From assembly GCA_035463115.1 (NCBI GenBank), contig DATHTO010000005.1:1-64000 (forward strand): 64,000 nucleotides of DNA, written 5' to 3'. The notes beneath the pieces are model-generated. The model was not told where the DNA came from. It searched no databases and saw only the letters and a program-made list of their open reading frames with translations. The stretch is from BPGL01 sp035463115 (GTDB lineage Bacteria > Actinomycetota > UBA4738 > HRBIN12). A program made the position numbers and the translations under genes. Below are positions 17,459-26,547 of this stretch, piece by piece. Position 1 is the first letter of the stretch. Every line of letters begins with the position of its first letter.

Positions 17459-20400
17459 ATGAAGCGACGCGCATGGATCGTGTACCCGGTCGTGGCCCTG
17501 ATCGGCCTGGCGGCGTACTTCGCGCTCGACCACAACAGCTACGTCTTCAACCTGGTCGGGCTCACCTCGCCGCTGCTGATCCTCGCGGCGATCAGGATGC
17601 ACAAGCCCGAACGTCGTGCCCCGTGGGTCTTGATCGCGATCGGGCAGTCGGTGTTCATCGTGGGCGACGTCGTCTCGTACAACTACGAGGCCCTCGCCGG
17701 CGTCCTCCCCGGCCTCTTCCCCCTGCAGGGTGGTGGCGTGCCGTTCCCGGGACCCGCCGACCTCCTCTACCTGCTCGTCTATCCGTTCCTGATCGCGGGG
17801 ATCGTCCTGCTGATCAAGACGCGGATGCCGGGCCGCGACGTCGCCGGTCTGCTCGACTCGTTGATGCTCGCGATCGCCGTCGGCACCGTGTCGTGGGTCG
17901 TCCTGATCGCTCCCGTGACCACGTTCCAGGACGCGCTCTCGGTGAAGCTCACGCTGATGGCGTATCCGACGATGGACATCCTCATGGCGGCCGCCGCCAT
18001 CCGGCTGGCGGTCGCTGCGGGGAGGAAGCCGCCGGCGTTCTTCCTGATGATGGCCGCGATCGGCGCGCTGTTCGCCACCGACGCGATCTACGCGTGGTTC
18101 GGCCTCTACACGGCGCAAGGGTACGCGCCCGGCAGCGGCTGGCTCGAGAGCGGATGGGCCGCGTTCTACGTGCTGCTCGGCACCGCCGCCCTGCACCCGT
18201 CGATGCACGCGCTCACCGAGCGAGCCCCGATCGCCGAGACGAAGCTCACGTGGCCGCGGCTCGCGATGCTCGCGGGCGCAGCCTTGGTGCCGCCGGTCCT
18301 CCGGATCGTCCAGAACCTCCGCGGTGCCGAGGTCGACCCGTACGTGCTGAGCGCGGTGTCGATCGTCATGTTCCTGCTCGTCGTCGTCCGCATGGCCGGT
18401 CTGATCCGCGAGCAGCAGGCGTCGACGGCGCGCGAGCGCGCCCTCCGCGAGTCGGCGGCCGCCCTCGTCGCCGCGACGAGCCGCGACGACATCCTGGGAG
18501 CAGCGGTCGACGCCGCTCGACGCGTCGTCGGGGACGACGCTGCGATCCGGATGTGCGAAGAGACGATCGACGGCGGCCGGCTCGAGGTGGTCCTCGCGTC
18601 CGGCGGTGACGAGCGGGTGGGCGCCGAGTTCCCGTTCGACGACCTGCGCGACCGGAACCGCGCTCAGCTCCTCCACAACGATCCGTTCATCGTCCGCACG
18701 AGCGACGGGCACGTGCCCGACGCGCTCGGCGTGCCCGCCACCGACACCGGAACCGTCTTCGTGGCGCCGCTGTTCATCCGCGACGAGCTCCACGGGCTGA
18801 TGGTCGTCGCGACGCCGGTGGGCCTCCGCCCGACGGTCGCCGACTCGCTGCGCGCGCTGTCGTCGCAGGTCGCGCTCGCCCTCGAGAGCGCAGCGCTGAC
18901 CGAGGACCTCCTGATCAAGCAGAGCGAGGCGCGGTTCGCCTCGCTCGTGCAGCACTCGTCCGACGTCGTGACCGTGATCGAACCCGACACGACGATCCGG
19001 TACGCGAGCCCGTCGGCGGAGCGCGTCCTCGGCTACGCCCCCGAACGGCTGGAGGGCACCCGCCTCGCGGATCTGCTCCATCCCGAGGACGTCGCTCGCG
19101 CGCTCGCGTTCCTGTCGGCCGTCACCGAAGGGGAAGGCGACACCGGCCTGTTGGAGTTCAAGCTCCGCCACGCCGACGGGACCTTCCTGCACACCGAGAC
19201 GCTCAGGACCGCGCTGCTCCACGACCCGAACGTGCACGGGATCGTGCTCAACACCCGTGACATCGGTGAGCGGAAGGCCTTCGAGGAGCAGCTGTCGCAC
19301 CAGGCGTTCCACGACTCCATCACCGGTCTCGCGAACCGGGCACTGTTCCGCGACCGGGTGCTGCACGCGATCGAGCGGCAGGAACGCGACCAACGTCCCG
19401 TTGCCGTGCTGTTCATGGACCTCGACGACTTCAAGACGGTGAACGACTCGATGGGTCACGCCGCGGGCGACCAGCTGCTGCGTGAGGTCGGCGAGCGGAT
19501 CCGTGGCGAGCTGCGCGCTGCCGACACCGCGGCCCGCCTCGGTGGCGACGAGTTCGCGATCCTGATCGAAGACGGAGGCGACGGGATCGAGGCCGTCGAC
19601 GTCGCGGATCGGCTGCTCCGCACCCTCGAGGCCCCGTTCCTGATCGAGGACAAGGAGTTCTACGTCCGCGCGAGCATCGGCATCGCGATCGACGACGGCA
19701 GCGCGGGCGATCACGGCGAGGCGGGCGCCGAGGCGCTCCTTCGGAACGCCGACGTCGCGATGTACATGGCCAAGGAGAACGGCAAGGGCCGTTACCAGGT
19801 CTTCGAACACACGATGCACGAGACGGCGCTGAAGCGGCTGGAGCTCAAGGCCGACCTCCAGCGCGCCCTCGACCACGACGAGTTCGTCCTGCACTTCCAG
19901 CCGGTGATCGAGCTCGAGAGCGGCAGGGTGTCGGGCGTCGAGGCGCTCGTGCGATGGATGCATCCGGAGCGCGGGCTCGTTCCGCCCCTCGACTTCATCC
20001 CGCTCGCCGAGGAGACGGGGCTGATCGTCCCGATCGGGCGCTGGGTGCTCGCCCAGGCGTGCCGTCGGGCCGTCGACCTGCAGCACGACCACCCGGGCGT
20101 GCACATGGCCGTGAACCTGTCCGCGCGCCAGATCCAACGCCCCGAGATCGTCGACGACGTCCGAGACATCCTCGTGTCGACCGGCCTCGATCCCGAGCTG
20201 TTGATCCTCGAGATCACCGAGAGCGTGATGATGCAGGACATGGAGCTGTCGATCGCTCGGCTCCGTGACCTCAAGGCGCTCGGCGTGCAGCTGGCGATCG
20301 ACGACTTCGGGACCGGCTACTCGTCGCTGAACTACGTGCGTCGGTTCCCCGTCGACATCCTGAAGGTCGACAAGTCGTTCATCGACGGCGTGAGCGAGAG

Positions 20401-20635
20401 CGGGGAGTCCTCAGCGCTCACGGCTGCCGTGATCGAGCTCGCCGGGATCCTGAGCCTCAAGCCGGTCGCAGAAGGCATCGAACGCGCCGATCAGCTCGAG
20501 CGCTTGTTGGAGCTGCACTGCGACCTCGGACAGGGCTACTTCTTCGCCAAGCCGTTGCCGCCGGAGGAGCTGAAGCAGATGCTCGCCGAGCGCAAGCAGA
20601 TGGCCGCCGAGGCCGAGCTCCTCTCCGAGAGCTGA
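17459..20635 (+). CDS. Membrane GAF-PAS-GGDEF-EAL cyclic-di-GMP signalling protein
   Basis: 1058 aa. Residues 1-310 hold about eight to nine hydrophobic spans, an integral membrane sensor region. Residues about 335-480 are GAF-like (TVFVAPLFIRDELHGLMVVA). A PAS domain spans about 488-600 (FASLVQHSSDVVTVI, GIVLNTRDIGERK). The GGDEF domain carries an intact ARLGGDEFAIL near residue 695, so diguanylate cyclase activity is possible. The EAL domain (about 780-1045) retains GVEALVRW, ITESVMM, IDDFGTGYSSL and VDKSFIDG, so phosphodiesterase activity is also possible. Net activity cannot be predicted. A TATCCA hexamer ends 7 nt before the ATG, suggesting a leaderless message. It is monocistronic. Confidence 0.92.
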   Translation: MKRRAWIVYPVVALIGLAAYFALDHNSYVFNLVGLTSPLLILAAIRMHKPERRAPWVLIAIGQSVFIVGDVVSYNYEALAGVLPGLFPLQGGGVPFPGPADLLYLLVYPFLIAGIVLLIKTRMPGRDVAGLLDSLMLAIAVGTVSWVVLIAPVTTFQDALSVKLTLMAYPTMDILMAAAAIRLAVAAGRKPPAFFLMMAAIGALFATDAIYAWFGLYTAQGYAPGSGWLESGWAAFYVLLGTAALHPSMHALTERAPIAETKLTWPRLAMLAGAALVPPVLRIVQNLRGAEVDPYVLSAVSIVMFLLVVVRMAGLIREQQASTARERALRESAAALVAATSRDDILGAAVDAARRVVGDDAAIRMCEETIDGGRLEVVLASGGDERVGAEFPFDDLRDRNRAQLLHNDPFIVRTSDGHVPDALGVPATDTGTVFVAPLFIRDELHGLMVVATPVGLRPTVADSLRALSSQVALALESAALTEDLLIKQSEARFASLVQHSSDVVTVIEPDTTIRYASPSAERVLGYAPERLEGTRLADLLHPEDVARALAFLSAVTEGEGDTGLLEFKLRHADGTFLHTETLRTALLHDPNVHGIVLNTRDIGERKAFEEQLSHQAFHDSITGLANRALFRDRVLHAIERQERDQRPVAVLFMDLDDFKTVNDSMGHAAGDQLLREVGERIRGELRAADTAARLGGDEFAILIEDGGDGIEAVDVADRLLRTLEAPFLIEDKEFYVRASIGIAIDDGSAGDHGEAGAEALLRNADVAMYMAKENGKGRYQVFEHTMHETALKRLELKADLQRALDHDEFVLHFQPVIELESGRVSGVEALVRWMHPERGLVPPLDFIPLAEETGLIVPIGRWVLAQACRRAVDLQHDHPGVHMAVNLSARQIQRPEIVDDVRDILVSTGLDPELLILEITESVMMQDMELSIARLRDLKALGVQLAIDDFGTGYSSLNYVRRFPVDILKVDKSFIDGVSESGESSALTAAVIELAGILSLKPVAEGIERADQLERLLELHCDLGQGYFFAKPLPPEELKQMLAERKQMAAEAELLSES

Positions 20636-20653
20636 GGCACGCGCCCGCGGGCG

Positions 20654-21154
20654 TCACAACGGCTCCCCGTACCGCACGATCGGACGGTTCCCGCAGTCGA
20701 AGCGGTGCTCGCCGGTCGTCCCGTCCCACGACCATCCGCACCGCTCGTAGAAGCGACGGGCTCGCTCGTTCGTCTCGAGCACCCAGAGCGTCGCGCGCAC
20801 GAAGCCGGTCTCGCGCAGCCTCGCTTCGGCGCGACGGAGGAGCGCCTCGCCGACACCCGTGCCGGCGACCTCGGGCACGAGGTAGAGCGCGAACACCTCG
20901 CCGGTGCCGGGCGGTGGGTCGTCGTCGCGCGTGGGTCCGACGCTGGCGAAGCCGATCACCCGATCGCCGTCGAGCGCCACGACCACCGAACGTGGGTCCG
21001 CGGCGACGATCGGCGTCCACCCCCTCGCGCGCTCGTCGACCGAGAGGCCGTCGAGCACCGTCTGAGGGAGGAGGCCGTCGTACGCCCAGCGCCACGACGC
21101 GACATGCACCTCGGCGATCGCACGGGCGTCGTCGACCGTCGCCGCGCGGAACAT
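20654..21154 (-). CDS. GNAT-family N-acetyltransferase
   Basis: 166 aa. The GNAT fold is evident: FRAATVDDARAIAEVHVASW at the start, FALYLVPEVAGTGVGEALL as the acetyl-CoA pyrophosphate loop (Q/R-x-x-G-x-G/A type, here V-A-G-T-G-V-G), and NERARRFYERCGW at the C-terminal end. It would transfer an acetyl group to an unknown amine; RimI/RimJ-like small-molecule acetyltransferases are similar. I start at the ATG at 21154. In-frame GTGs up to 21175 are possible. It lies 25 nt after the cimA stop, so it is probably the last gene of the branched-chain operon, with no obvious link to it. Confidence 0.82.
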   Translation of the reverse strand: MFRAATVDDARAIAEVHVASWRWAYDGLLPQTVLDGLSVDERARGWTPIVAADPRSVVVALDGDRVIGFASVGPTRDDDPPPGTGEVFALYLVPEVAGTGVGEALLRRAEARLRETGFVRATLWVLETNERARRFYERCGWSWDGTTGEHRFDCGNRPIVRYGEPL

Positions 21155-21179
21155 CACCCCCGCGACGGTCGCCACCGTC

Positions 21180-22799
21180 CTACGCCCCGGCGGTGCGCGG
21201 GTGGAGCAGACCGAAGGTGTAGGCGTCGACGAGCGCTTCCCACGACGCCTCGATGATGTTCTCCGAGACGCCGACGGTGGTCCATCCGCGCTCACCGTTC
21301 GACGTGTCGATCAGGACGCGGACGACGGCGCCGGTGCCGGACGTCTCCGCGAGCACCCGGACGCGGTAGTCCTCGAGGGTCATGACGTCGAGCTCGGGAT
21401 AGTCGTTCGCGAGAGCCTTCCGCAGGGCGTTGTCGAGCGCGCCGACGGGACCCTGGCCTTCGGCGGACTCGATGTGACGCGTGCCCTTCGTGTGGACCTT
21501 CACCGTCGCCTCGGCGAGCGGCGGCTCGCCGTCGCCGACCCGCTCTTCGACGTGGACGCGGTAGCTCTCCACCTCGAAGAAGGGCTGGGACCACCCGGCC
21601 GCACGGCGGAGCAGCAGCTCGAGCGAGGCCTCGGCGACGTCGAAGGCGTACCCGGCCGCCTCCCGCTCCTTGATGTCCTGCACCGCGCGTGGGATCGCGG
21701 CGTCGTCGAGCGTCAGCTCGAGCTCGCCGGCCTTCATGCGGATCGTCGCTCCTCCGCCGTAGTCACTCGCGACGACGCCGCGACGGTTCCCGACCGTCTC
21801 CGGCGGCACGTGTTCGTACGCCTGGGTCAACCGAGCGACGCCGCTCGTGTGCAGCCCCGCCTTGTGGGTGAAGGCGTGGCGGCCGACGTAGGGCTGGTGA
21901 CTGTCGGGGGCGAGGTTCGCGACCTCGGCCACGTAGTGCGCCAGCTCCGTCAGATGCTCGACGGAACCGTCCGGCAGGGCGTCGGCCAGGCCCATCTTCA
22001 GCACGAGGTCGGCGGTGATGGGCACAAGGTCGGCGTTCCCCGTGCGCTCACCGTAGCCGTTGATCGTGCCCTGCACCTGGTAGACGCCCGCGTCGACGGC
22101 GACGAGCGAGTTCGCGACCGCGCACCCCGCGTCGTTGTGGACGTGGATCCCGAGCGCAACCGACGCCCGTGCCTTCACCTCCCTCACGACGCTCGCGACG
22201 TCGAACGGCAGCATGCCGCCGTTCGTGTCGCACAGGACGAGCCGCTCGGCACCGGCCTCTTCGGCGGCGGCGAGCACCGCCATCGCGAACGACGGGTCGG
22301 ATCGGTAGCCGTCGAAGAAGTGCTCGGCGTCGAAGAAGACGCGCCGGCCTTCCCGCCGCAGGAAGGCGACGGAATCCCCCACCATCGCGACGCCCTCGTC
22401 GAGATCGGTCCGGAGGGCCTCGGTGACGTGCAGGTCCCACGACTTGCCGACCAGGCAGACGACCTCGGTGCCGGCGTCGAGGAGATCGCGAAGGACCTGC
22501 GAGTCCTCGGCCCGCTCGCCGGCCTTCCGCGTCATGCCGAACGCGGTGAGCTGGGCGTGGCGAAGCGTCTCCTTCGTGGCGAGCTGGAAGAACTCGGTGT
22601 CCCGCGGGTTCGCGCCGGGCCAGCCTCCCTCGACGAACGGGAAACCGGCTTGGTCGAGCTTGTGCAGGATCCGGAGCCGATCCTCGATCGAGTACGAGAT
22701 GTCGGCGCGCTGCGCGCCGTCTCGGAGCGTCGTGTCGTAGAGCTCGATGCTCGGGCCGTCGGGCACGTGCGAGCCGGCGTCGCGGTCGGGTCGACTCAC
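21180..22799 (-). CDS. cimA: (R)-citramalate synthase
   Basis: 539 aa. A DRE-TIM metallolyase with ELYDTTLRDGAQ at the start; the 'DGAQ' form, rather than the 'DGEQ' of LeuA, is typical of the citramalate subfamily, as is the length of about 530 aa. The metal-site HVHNDAGCAVANS and NGYGERTGNADL motifs are present. A LeuA-type regulatory dimer domain occupies about residues 400-535. It condenses acetyl-CoA with pyruvate to citramalate, giving a threonine-independent route to 2-oxobutyrate and isoleucine; the next steps use LeuCD and LeuB. It is translationally coupled to leuB by an ATGA overlap. Confidence 0.93.
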   Translation of the reverse strand: MSRPDRDAGSHVPDGPSIELYDTTLRDGAQRADISYSIEDRLRILHKLDQAGFPFVEGGWPGANPRDTEFFQLATKETLRHAQLTAFGMTRKAGERAEDSQVLRDLLDAGTEVVCLVGKSWDLHVTEALRTDLDEGVAMVGDSVAFLRREGRRVFFDAEHFFDGYRSDPSFAMAVLAAAEEAGAERLVLCDTNGGMLPFDVASVVREVKARASVALGIHVHNDAGCAVANSLVAVDAGVYQVQGTINGYGERTGNADLVPITADLVLKMGLADALPDGSVEHLTELAHYVAEVANLAPDSHQPYVGRHAFTHKAGLHTSGVARLTQAYEHVPPETVGNRRGVVASDYGGGATIRMKAGELELTLDDAAIPRAVQDIKEREAAGYAFDVAEASLELLLRRAAGWSQPFFEVESYRVHVEERVGDGEPPLAEATVKVHTKGTRHIESAEGQGPVGALDNALRKALANDYPELDVMTLEDYRVRVLAETSGTGAVVRVLIDTSNGERGWTTVGVSENIIEASWEALVDAYTFGLLHPRTAGA

Positions 22800-23854
22800 G
22801 CGAGCGCTCCTTCGACGACGAGATCGCCGACCTCCGTCGTCGTGAAGCCCATCTCGCCGGCGCGCATCGACTTCATCCGCTGCGTCGCCGCGCGGACGCC
22901 ACCGTCGACGCGGTCGGCGGCCGCCGTCTCACCGAGCTGGCGAAGCAGCATCTCGAGCGCGCCGATCGCCGCGAGCGGATTGATCGTGCCCTTGCCGGTC
23001 TCGCTCGGCGCCGTCCCGCCGATCGGCTCGAACATGCTGACGCCGTCGGGGTTGATGTTGCCGCCCGCCGCGATGCCCATACCGCCTTGGATCATCGCGC
23101 CGAGATCCGTGATGATGTCACCGAACATGTTGTCGGTGACGATCACGTCGAACCGCGACGGGTCGTCGAGGAAGTAGATGCACGCCGCGTCGACGTGCAC
23201 GTAATCGGTCTCGACGTCGGGGTACTCGGCGGCGAGCTCATCGACGACCCGCTGGTAGAGGTCGCCGGCGAAGAGCAAGACGTTCGTCTTGTGGACGAGC
23301 GTGAGCTTGCGGCGCCGCTCGGGACGCCTCGCGAGCTCGAAGGCGTACCGGACGATCCGATCGACGCCGTGGCGCGTGTTGATCGATTCCTGGACCGCGA
23401 CCTCGTGCTCGGTCCCCCTGCGGTGGAAGCCGCCGGCTCCGCTGTACAGCCCTTCGGAGTTCTCGCGGACGACGATCATGTCGACGTCGTCCTCGGTATG
23501 CGACGGAACGAGCGTCTGCACGCCCGGGTACCGGACGATCGGCCGGTGGTTCACGTACTGGTCGAGCTCGAACCGGATCCTCAGCAGCAGCTCGCGCTCG
23601 AGGATGCCGGGCTTCACGCGCGGATCGCCGACCGCGCCGAGGAAGATCGCGTCCAGCTGCTTCAGCCGCTCGAGCTCCTCGTCGAGCAGGACCTCGCCCG
23701 TGCGGAGGTACCGGTCCGCGCCGAGGTCGAAGTCGACGAGCTCGTACGTGACGCCTTCGACCCGTGCGACGGCGTCGAGGACCTTGAGGCCCTCGCCGAC
23801 GACCTCGGGCCCGGTGCCGTCGCCGCGGATCACGCCCAGCGCGTGCGTGGTCAT
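22796..23854 (-). CDS. leuB: 3-isopropylmalate dehydrogenase
   Basis: 352 aa, the family length. NAD-dependent oxidative decarboxylation of 3-isopropylmalate in leucine synthesis, and of 3-methylmalate in the citramalate route. Motifs: GVIRGDGTGPEVVGEGL, VVRENSEGLYSGAGG, HKTNVL with the catalytic Lys, VDAACIYFLDDPSRFDVIVTDNMFGDIITD carrying the metal Asps, and EPIGGTAPSETGKGTINP at the adenine pocket. Isocitrate and tartrate dehydrogenases are related, but the operon settles the call. The start overlaps the leuA stop (TGATG) and its stop overlaps the cimA start. Confidence 0.93.
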   Translation of the reverse strand: MTTHALGVIRGDGTGPEVVGEGLKVLDAVARVEGVTYELVDFDLGADRYLRTGEVLLDEELERLKQLDAIFLGAVGDPRVKPGILERELLLRIRFELDQYVNHRPIVRYPGVQTLVPSHTEDDVDMIVVRENSEGLYSGAGGFHRRGTEHEVAVQESINTRHGVDRIVRYAFELARRPERRRKLTLVHKTNVLLFAGDLYQRVVDELAAEYPDVETDYVHVDAACIYFLDDPSRFDVIVTDNMFGDIITDLGAMIQGGMGIAAGGNINPDGVSMFEPIGGTAPSETGKGTINPLAAIGALEMLLRQLGETAAADRVDGGVRAATQRMKSMRAGEMGFTTTEVGDLVVEGALA

Positions 23855-25491
23855 CAGGGCGTGACCTCGTTGCTGCGCTCGACGTCGCCGTTCGACAGCT
23901 GGAGCGCGCGGTTCACCGCCGCGAGGAACGCGCGGGCGCTCGCCTCGACCACGTCGGTGGCGACGCCACGGCCGGTCACGCGTCGCCCGTCGACGTCGAC
24001 CTGGACGACGACGTCACCTAACGCGTCGGTCCCGCCGGTGACGCTCGAGACGTGGAAGCTCACGAGTCGACCCTCGACGCCGGCGGCCCGTTGGATCGCG
24101 CCCATCGCGGCGTCGATCAGGCCGTCGCCCATCGCGGATTCCTCGATCACCTCCTCACCCCTTCGCAGGCGCACGGTCGCGCGCGGCTGCAGGTGGGTGC
24201 CGCCGCCCATCTGGAGCGACTCCATCACGAGGAGGTCCTCGTCGGCGGCGCCGAGCTCTTCGGCGACGATCGCCGAGAGATCCTGGTCGGTCAGCTGCAC
24301 CTTCCGGTCGGCGAGATCCTTGAAGCGCGCGAAGGCGCGGTTCAGCTGGGCGTCGTCGAGCGTGATGCCGATCTTCGACAGCGCGTCGACGAACGCGTGG
24401 CGGCCGGAGTGCTTGCCCAGCACGAGCTGGTTGCCCTCGAGCCCGATCTCGACCGGGTCCATGATCTCGTACGTCGCACGGTTCGCCAGCACGCCGTGCT
24501 GGTGGATGCCGCTCTCGTGCGCGAACGCGCTCGCGCCGACGACGGCCTTGTTCGGCTGCACGGAATACCCCGTCGTCATCGAGACGAGCCGCGAGGTGCG
24601 CACGATCTCCTTCAGGTTCAGGCCGTGCGTCACCCCGAGGTGCTCGCGTCGGGTGCGGACGATCATCGCGATCTCCTCGAGCGAGCAGTTGCCCGCGCGC
24701 TCGCCGATCCCGTTCACCGCCACCTCGACCTGACGGGCGCCGTTCTCGATCCCGGCCAGGGCGTTCGCGACCGCGAGGCCGAGGTCGTTGTGGCAGTGCG
24801 TGGAGACGATCACCTCGTCGGGCGTCTGCTCACGGACCACCCGGATCAGCTCGCCGAACTCCGTCGGCGTCGCGTAGCCGACCGTGTCGGGCACGTTGAT
24901 CGTCGTCGCGCCGCACGCGACCGCGACCTGGTAGCACTCGAGCAGGAAGTCGAGCTCGGTCCGGGTCGCGTCCTGGGCGCTGAACTCGACGTCGTCGGTG
25001 TAGCTCTTCGCGAGCGTCACGTGCTCCCGGACGGAATCGAGCACCTGTTGGGGGCTCATCTTCAGCATCGATTCGCGCTGGACGTCGCTCGTCGAGATGA
25101 ACGTGTGGATCCGCCAGCGATCGGCGCCCTTCAGGGCCTCGGCCGCGCGTCGGATGTCGCCTTCGGTCGTCCGCGCGAGCGCCGCGATCACGGGTCCCTT
25201 CACGCTCGACGCGATCTCGCTCACCGCTTCGAACTCGCCGTGCGACGAGATCGGGAACCCGGCTTCGAGGATGTCGACGCCGAGCCGGGCGAGCTGCTCG
25301 GCGATCTCGACCTTCTCCGAACGCGTCAGCGCGATGCCGGGCGCCTGCTCCCCGTCGCGCAGGGTCGTGTCGAAGATGTTGACGTGTTCGGTGGGGGCTA
25401 CGGCTTCGCTCCTTGAGCCCCCTGTGTGTTCAGTGGGGGCTACCGCTTCGCTCCTTGAGCCCCCTGCTACGCCTACGTCGCCGTCGCTCAT
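23854..25491 (-). CDS. leuA: 2-isopropylmalate synthase with a palindromic-repeat N-terminal insertion
   Basis: 545 aa. First committed step of leucine synthesis (acetyl-CoA plus 2-oxoisovalerate). The catalytic TIM barrel begins at about residue 37 with NIFDTTLRDGEQAPG; HCHNDLGLAVANA (metal His pair) and GERAGNCSLEE follow, and the C-terminal third is the allosteric LeuA dimer domain. Unlike normal LeuA, residues 10-36 are GGSRSEAVAPTEH written twice, separated by Thr. That segment comes from two tandem 42-bp palindromic units with unusual codons (TCA, AGG, GTA). The ATG at 25491 overlaps the ilvC stop by 4 nt and no other start lies between it and the barrel, so the repeats are very probably translated. 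Confidence 0.94.
   Translation of the reverse strand: MSDGDVGVAGGSRSEAVAPTEHTGGSRSEAVAPTEHVNIFDTTLRDGEQAPGIALTRSEKVEIAEQLARLGVDILEAGFPISSHGEFEAVSEIASSVKGPVIAALARTTEGDIRRAAEALKGADRWRIHTFISTSDVQRESMLKMSPQQVLDSVREHVTLAKSYTDDVEFSAQDATRTELDFLLECYQVAVACGATTINVPDTVGYATPTEFGELIRVVREQTPDEVIVSTHCHNDLGLAVANALAGIENGARQVEVAVNGIGERAGNCSLEEIAMIVRTRREHLGVTHGLNLKEIVRTSRLVSMTTGYSVQPNKAVVGASAFAHESGIHQHGVLANRATYEIMDPVEIGLEGNQLVLGKHSGRHAFVDALSKIGITLDDAQLNRAFARFKDLADRKVQLTDQDLSAIVAEELGAADEDLLVMESLQMGGGTHLQPRATVRLRRGEEVIEESAMGDGLIDAAMGAIQRAAGVEGRLVSFHVSSVTGGTDALGDVVVQVDVDGRRVTGRGVATDVVEASARAFLAAVNRALQLSNGDVERSNEVTP
25384..25467 (-). repeat. Two tandem 42-bp palindromic elements inside leuA
   Basis: Units 25384-25425 and 25426-25467 are identical at 39 of 42 bases. 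Each contains the inverted repeat GGGGGCT / AGCCCCC (25393-25399 with 25416-25422 in the first unit) around a 16-nt loop, so each can form a hairpin. The 42-bp period keeps the reading frame (14 codons). I found no third copy in the window. It resembles, in behaviour only, the palindromic elements known to insert in frame in Rickettsia genes. Confidence 0.85.
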
Positions 25492-26501
25492 GCCGGTGGG
25501 ACCTTCCTCTCACTCTCCAGCCAGGGCATCATCTGGCGCAGCTGCCGTCCCACGGTCTCGAGCTGGGACGTCTGCGCCTGCTGGCGAAGTCGGAGGAACT
25601 CCGGGAAGCCGGCGTCGGCTTCGGCGATCCACTTCCGGGCGAACGTGCCGTCCTGGATCTCGGCGAGCACCTGCTCCATGTTCGCGCGCGACCGCTCGTC
25701 GATCACGCGCTTGCCGCTCTGGTAGTCGCCCCACTCGGCCGTGTCGGAGACGCTGTACCGCATCCAGGACAAGCCGCCCTCGTAGATCAGGTCGATGATC
25801 AGCTTCAGCTCGTGGAGGCACTCGAAGTACGCGATCTCGGGTTGGTACCCCGCCTCGACGAGGGTCTCGAAGCCGTTCCGGATCAGCTCGGAGACGCCAC
25901 CGCACAGGACGGTCTGCTCACCGAAGAGGTCGGTCTCGGTCTCCTCCTTGAACGTCGTCTCGATGATGCCGGGCTTCGCGCAGCCGATCGCGGCGCCGTA
26001 GGCGAGCGCGCGCTGCTTCGCCTTGCCGGTCGCGTCCCGGTGGACGGCGACGAGGCCGGGCGTGCCGTTGCCCTCGACGTACGTGCGGCGGACGAGGTGG
26101 CCGGGGCCCTTCGGCGCGATCATCGTGACGTCGACACCCGCGGGCGGCTCGACGGCGTTGAAGTGGATCGAGAAGCCGTGGGCGAACATCAGCATGTCGC
26201 CGTCCTTCAGGTTCGGCGCGATGTCGGACGCGTAGACGTTCTTGTGGGCCGTGTCGGGCAGCAGGCACATCACGACGTCGGCCTCGGCGACGGCCTCGGC
26301 GGTGTCGAGCACCCGCAAGCCGGCCTCCTCGGCGGTCCGCCGGCTCGGCGACCCCGGCCGGAGCCCCACGCGGACGTCGAGGCCGGAATCCTGCAGGTTC
26401 TGCGCGTGCGCGTGCCCCTGTGAACCGAAGCCGAGCACCGCGATCGTCTGATCGCTGAGGACCCCCGGGTCGGTGTCCTTCTCGTAGTAGATCGTCGCCA
26501 T
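25488..26501 (-). CDS. ilvC: Ketol-acid reductoisomerase, class I
   Basis: 337 aa, the short class I form. It isomerises and reduces acetolactate (valine/leucine) and acetohydroxybutyrate (isoleucine) with NADPH and magnesium. The N-terminal Rossmann domain shows VLGFGSQGHAHAQNL and then VRVGLRPGS, where Arg/Ser residues contact the NADPH phosphate. HGFSIHF and the C-terminal knotted helical domain follow with ETDLFGEQTVLCGGV (metal Asp and Glu). The ATG at 26501 matches the conserved start MATIYYEKD; the frame is open for 33 codons more without conservation. It lies 46 nt after ilvN and overlaps leuA by 4 nt. Confidence 0.95.
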   Translation of the reverse strand: MATIYYEKDTDPGVLSDQTIAVLGFGSQGHAHAQNLQDSGLDVRVGLRPGSPSRRTAEEAGLRVLDTAEAVAEADVVMCLLPDTAHKNVYASDIAPNLKDGDMLMFAHGFSIHFNAVEPPAGVDVTMIAPKGPGHLVRRTYVEGNGTPGLVAVHRDATGKAKQRALAYGAAIGCAKPGIIETTFKEETETDLFGEQTVLCGGVSELIRNGFETLVEAGYQPEIAYFECLHELKLIIDLIYEGGLSWMRYSVSDTAEWGDYQSGKRVIDERSRANMEQVLAEIQDGTFARKWIAEADAGFPEFLRLRQQAQTSQLETVGRQLRQMMPWLESERKVPPA

Positions 26502-26547
26502 CGTTCCCGATCCTTCCCCTGCCTGGAGGTGTGCGCCTCTGCCGCGC

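Noticed and set aside
17045..20137. A 1030-codon open frame on the minus strand
   Set aside because: Antisense shadow of the GGDEF-EAL gene, whose motifs are all intact on the plus strand.
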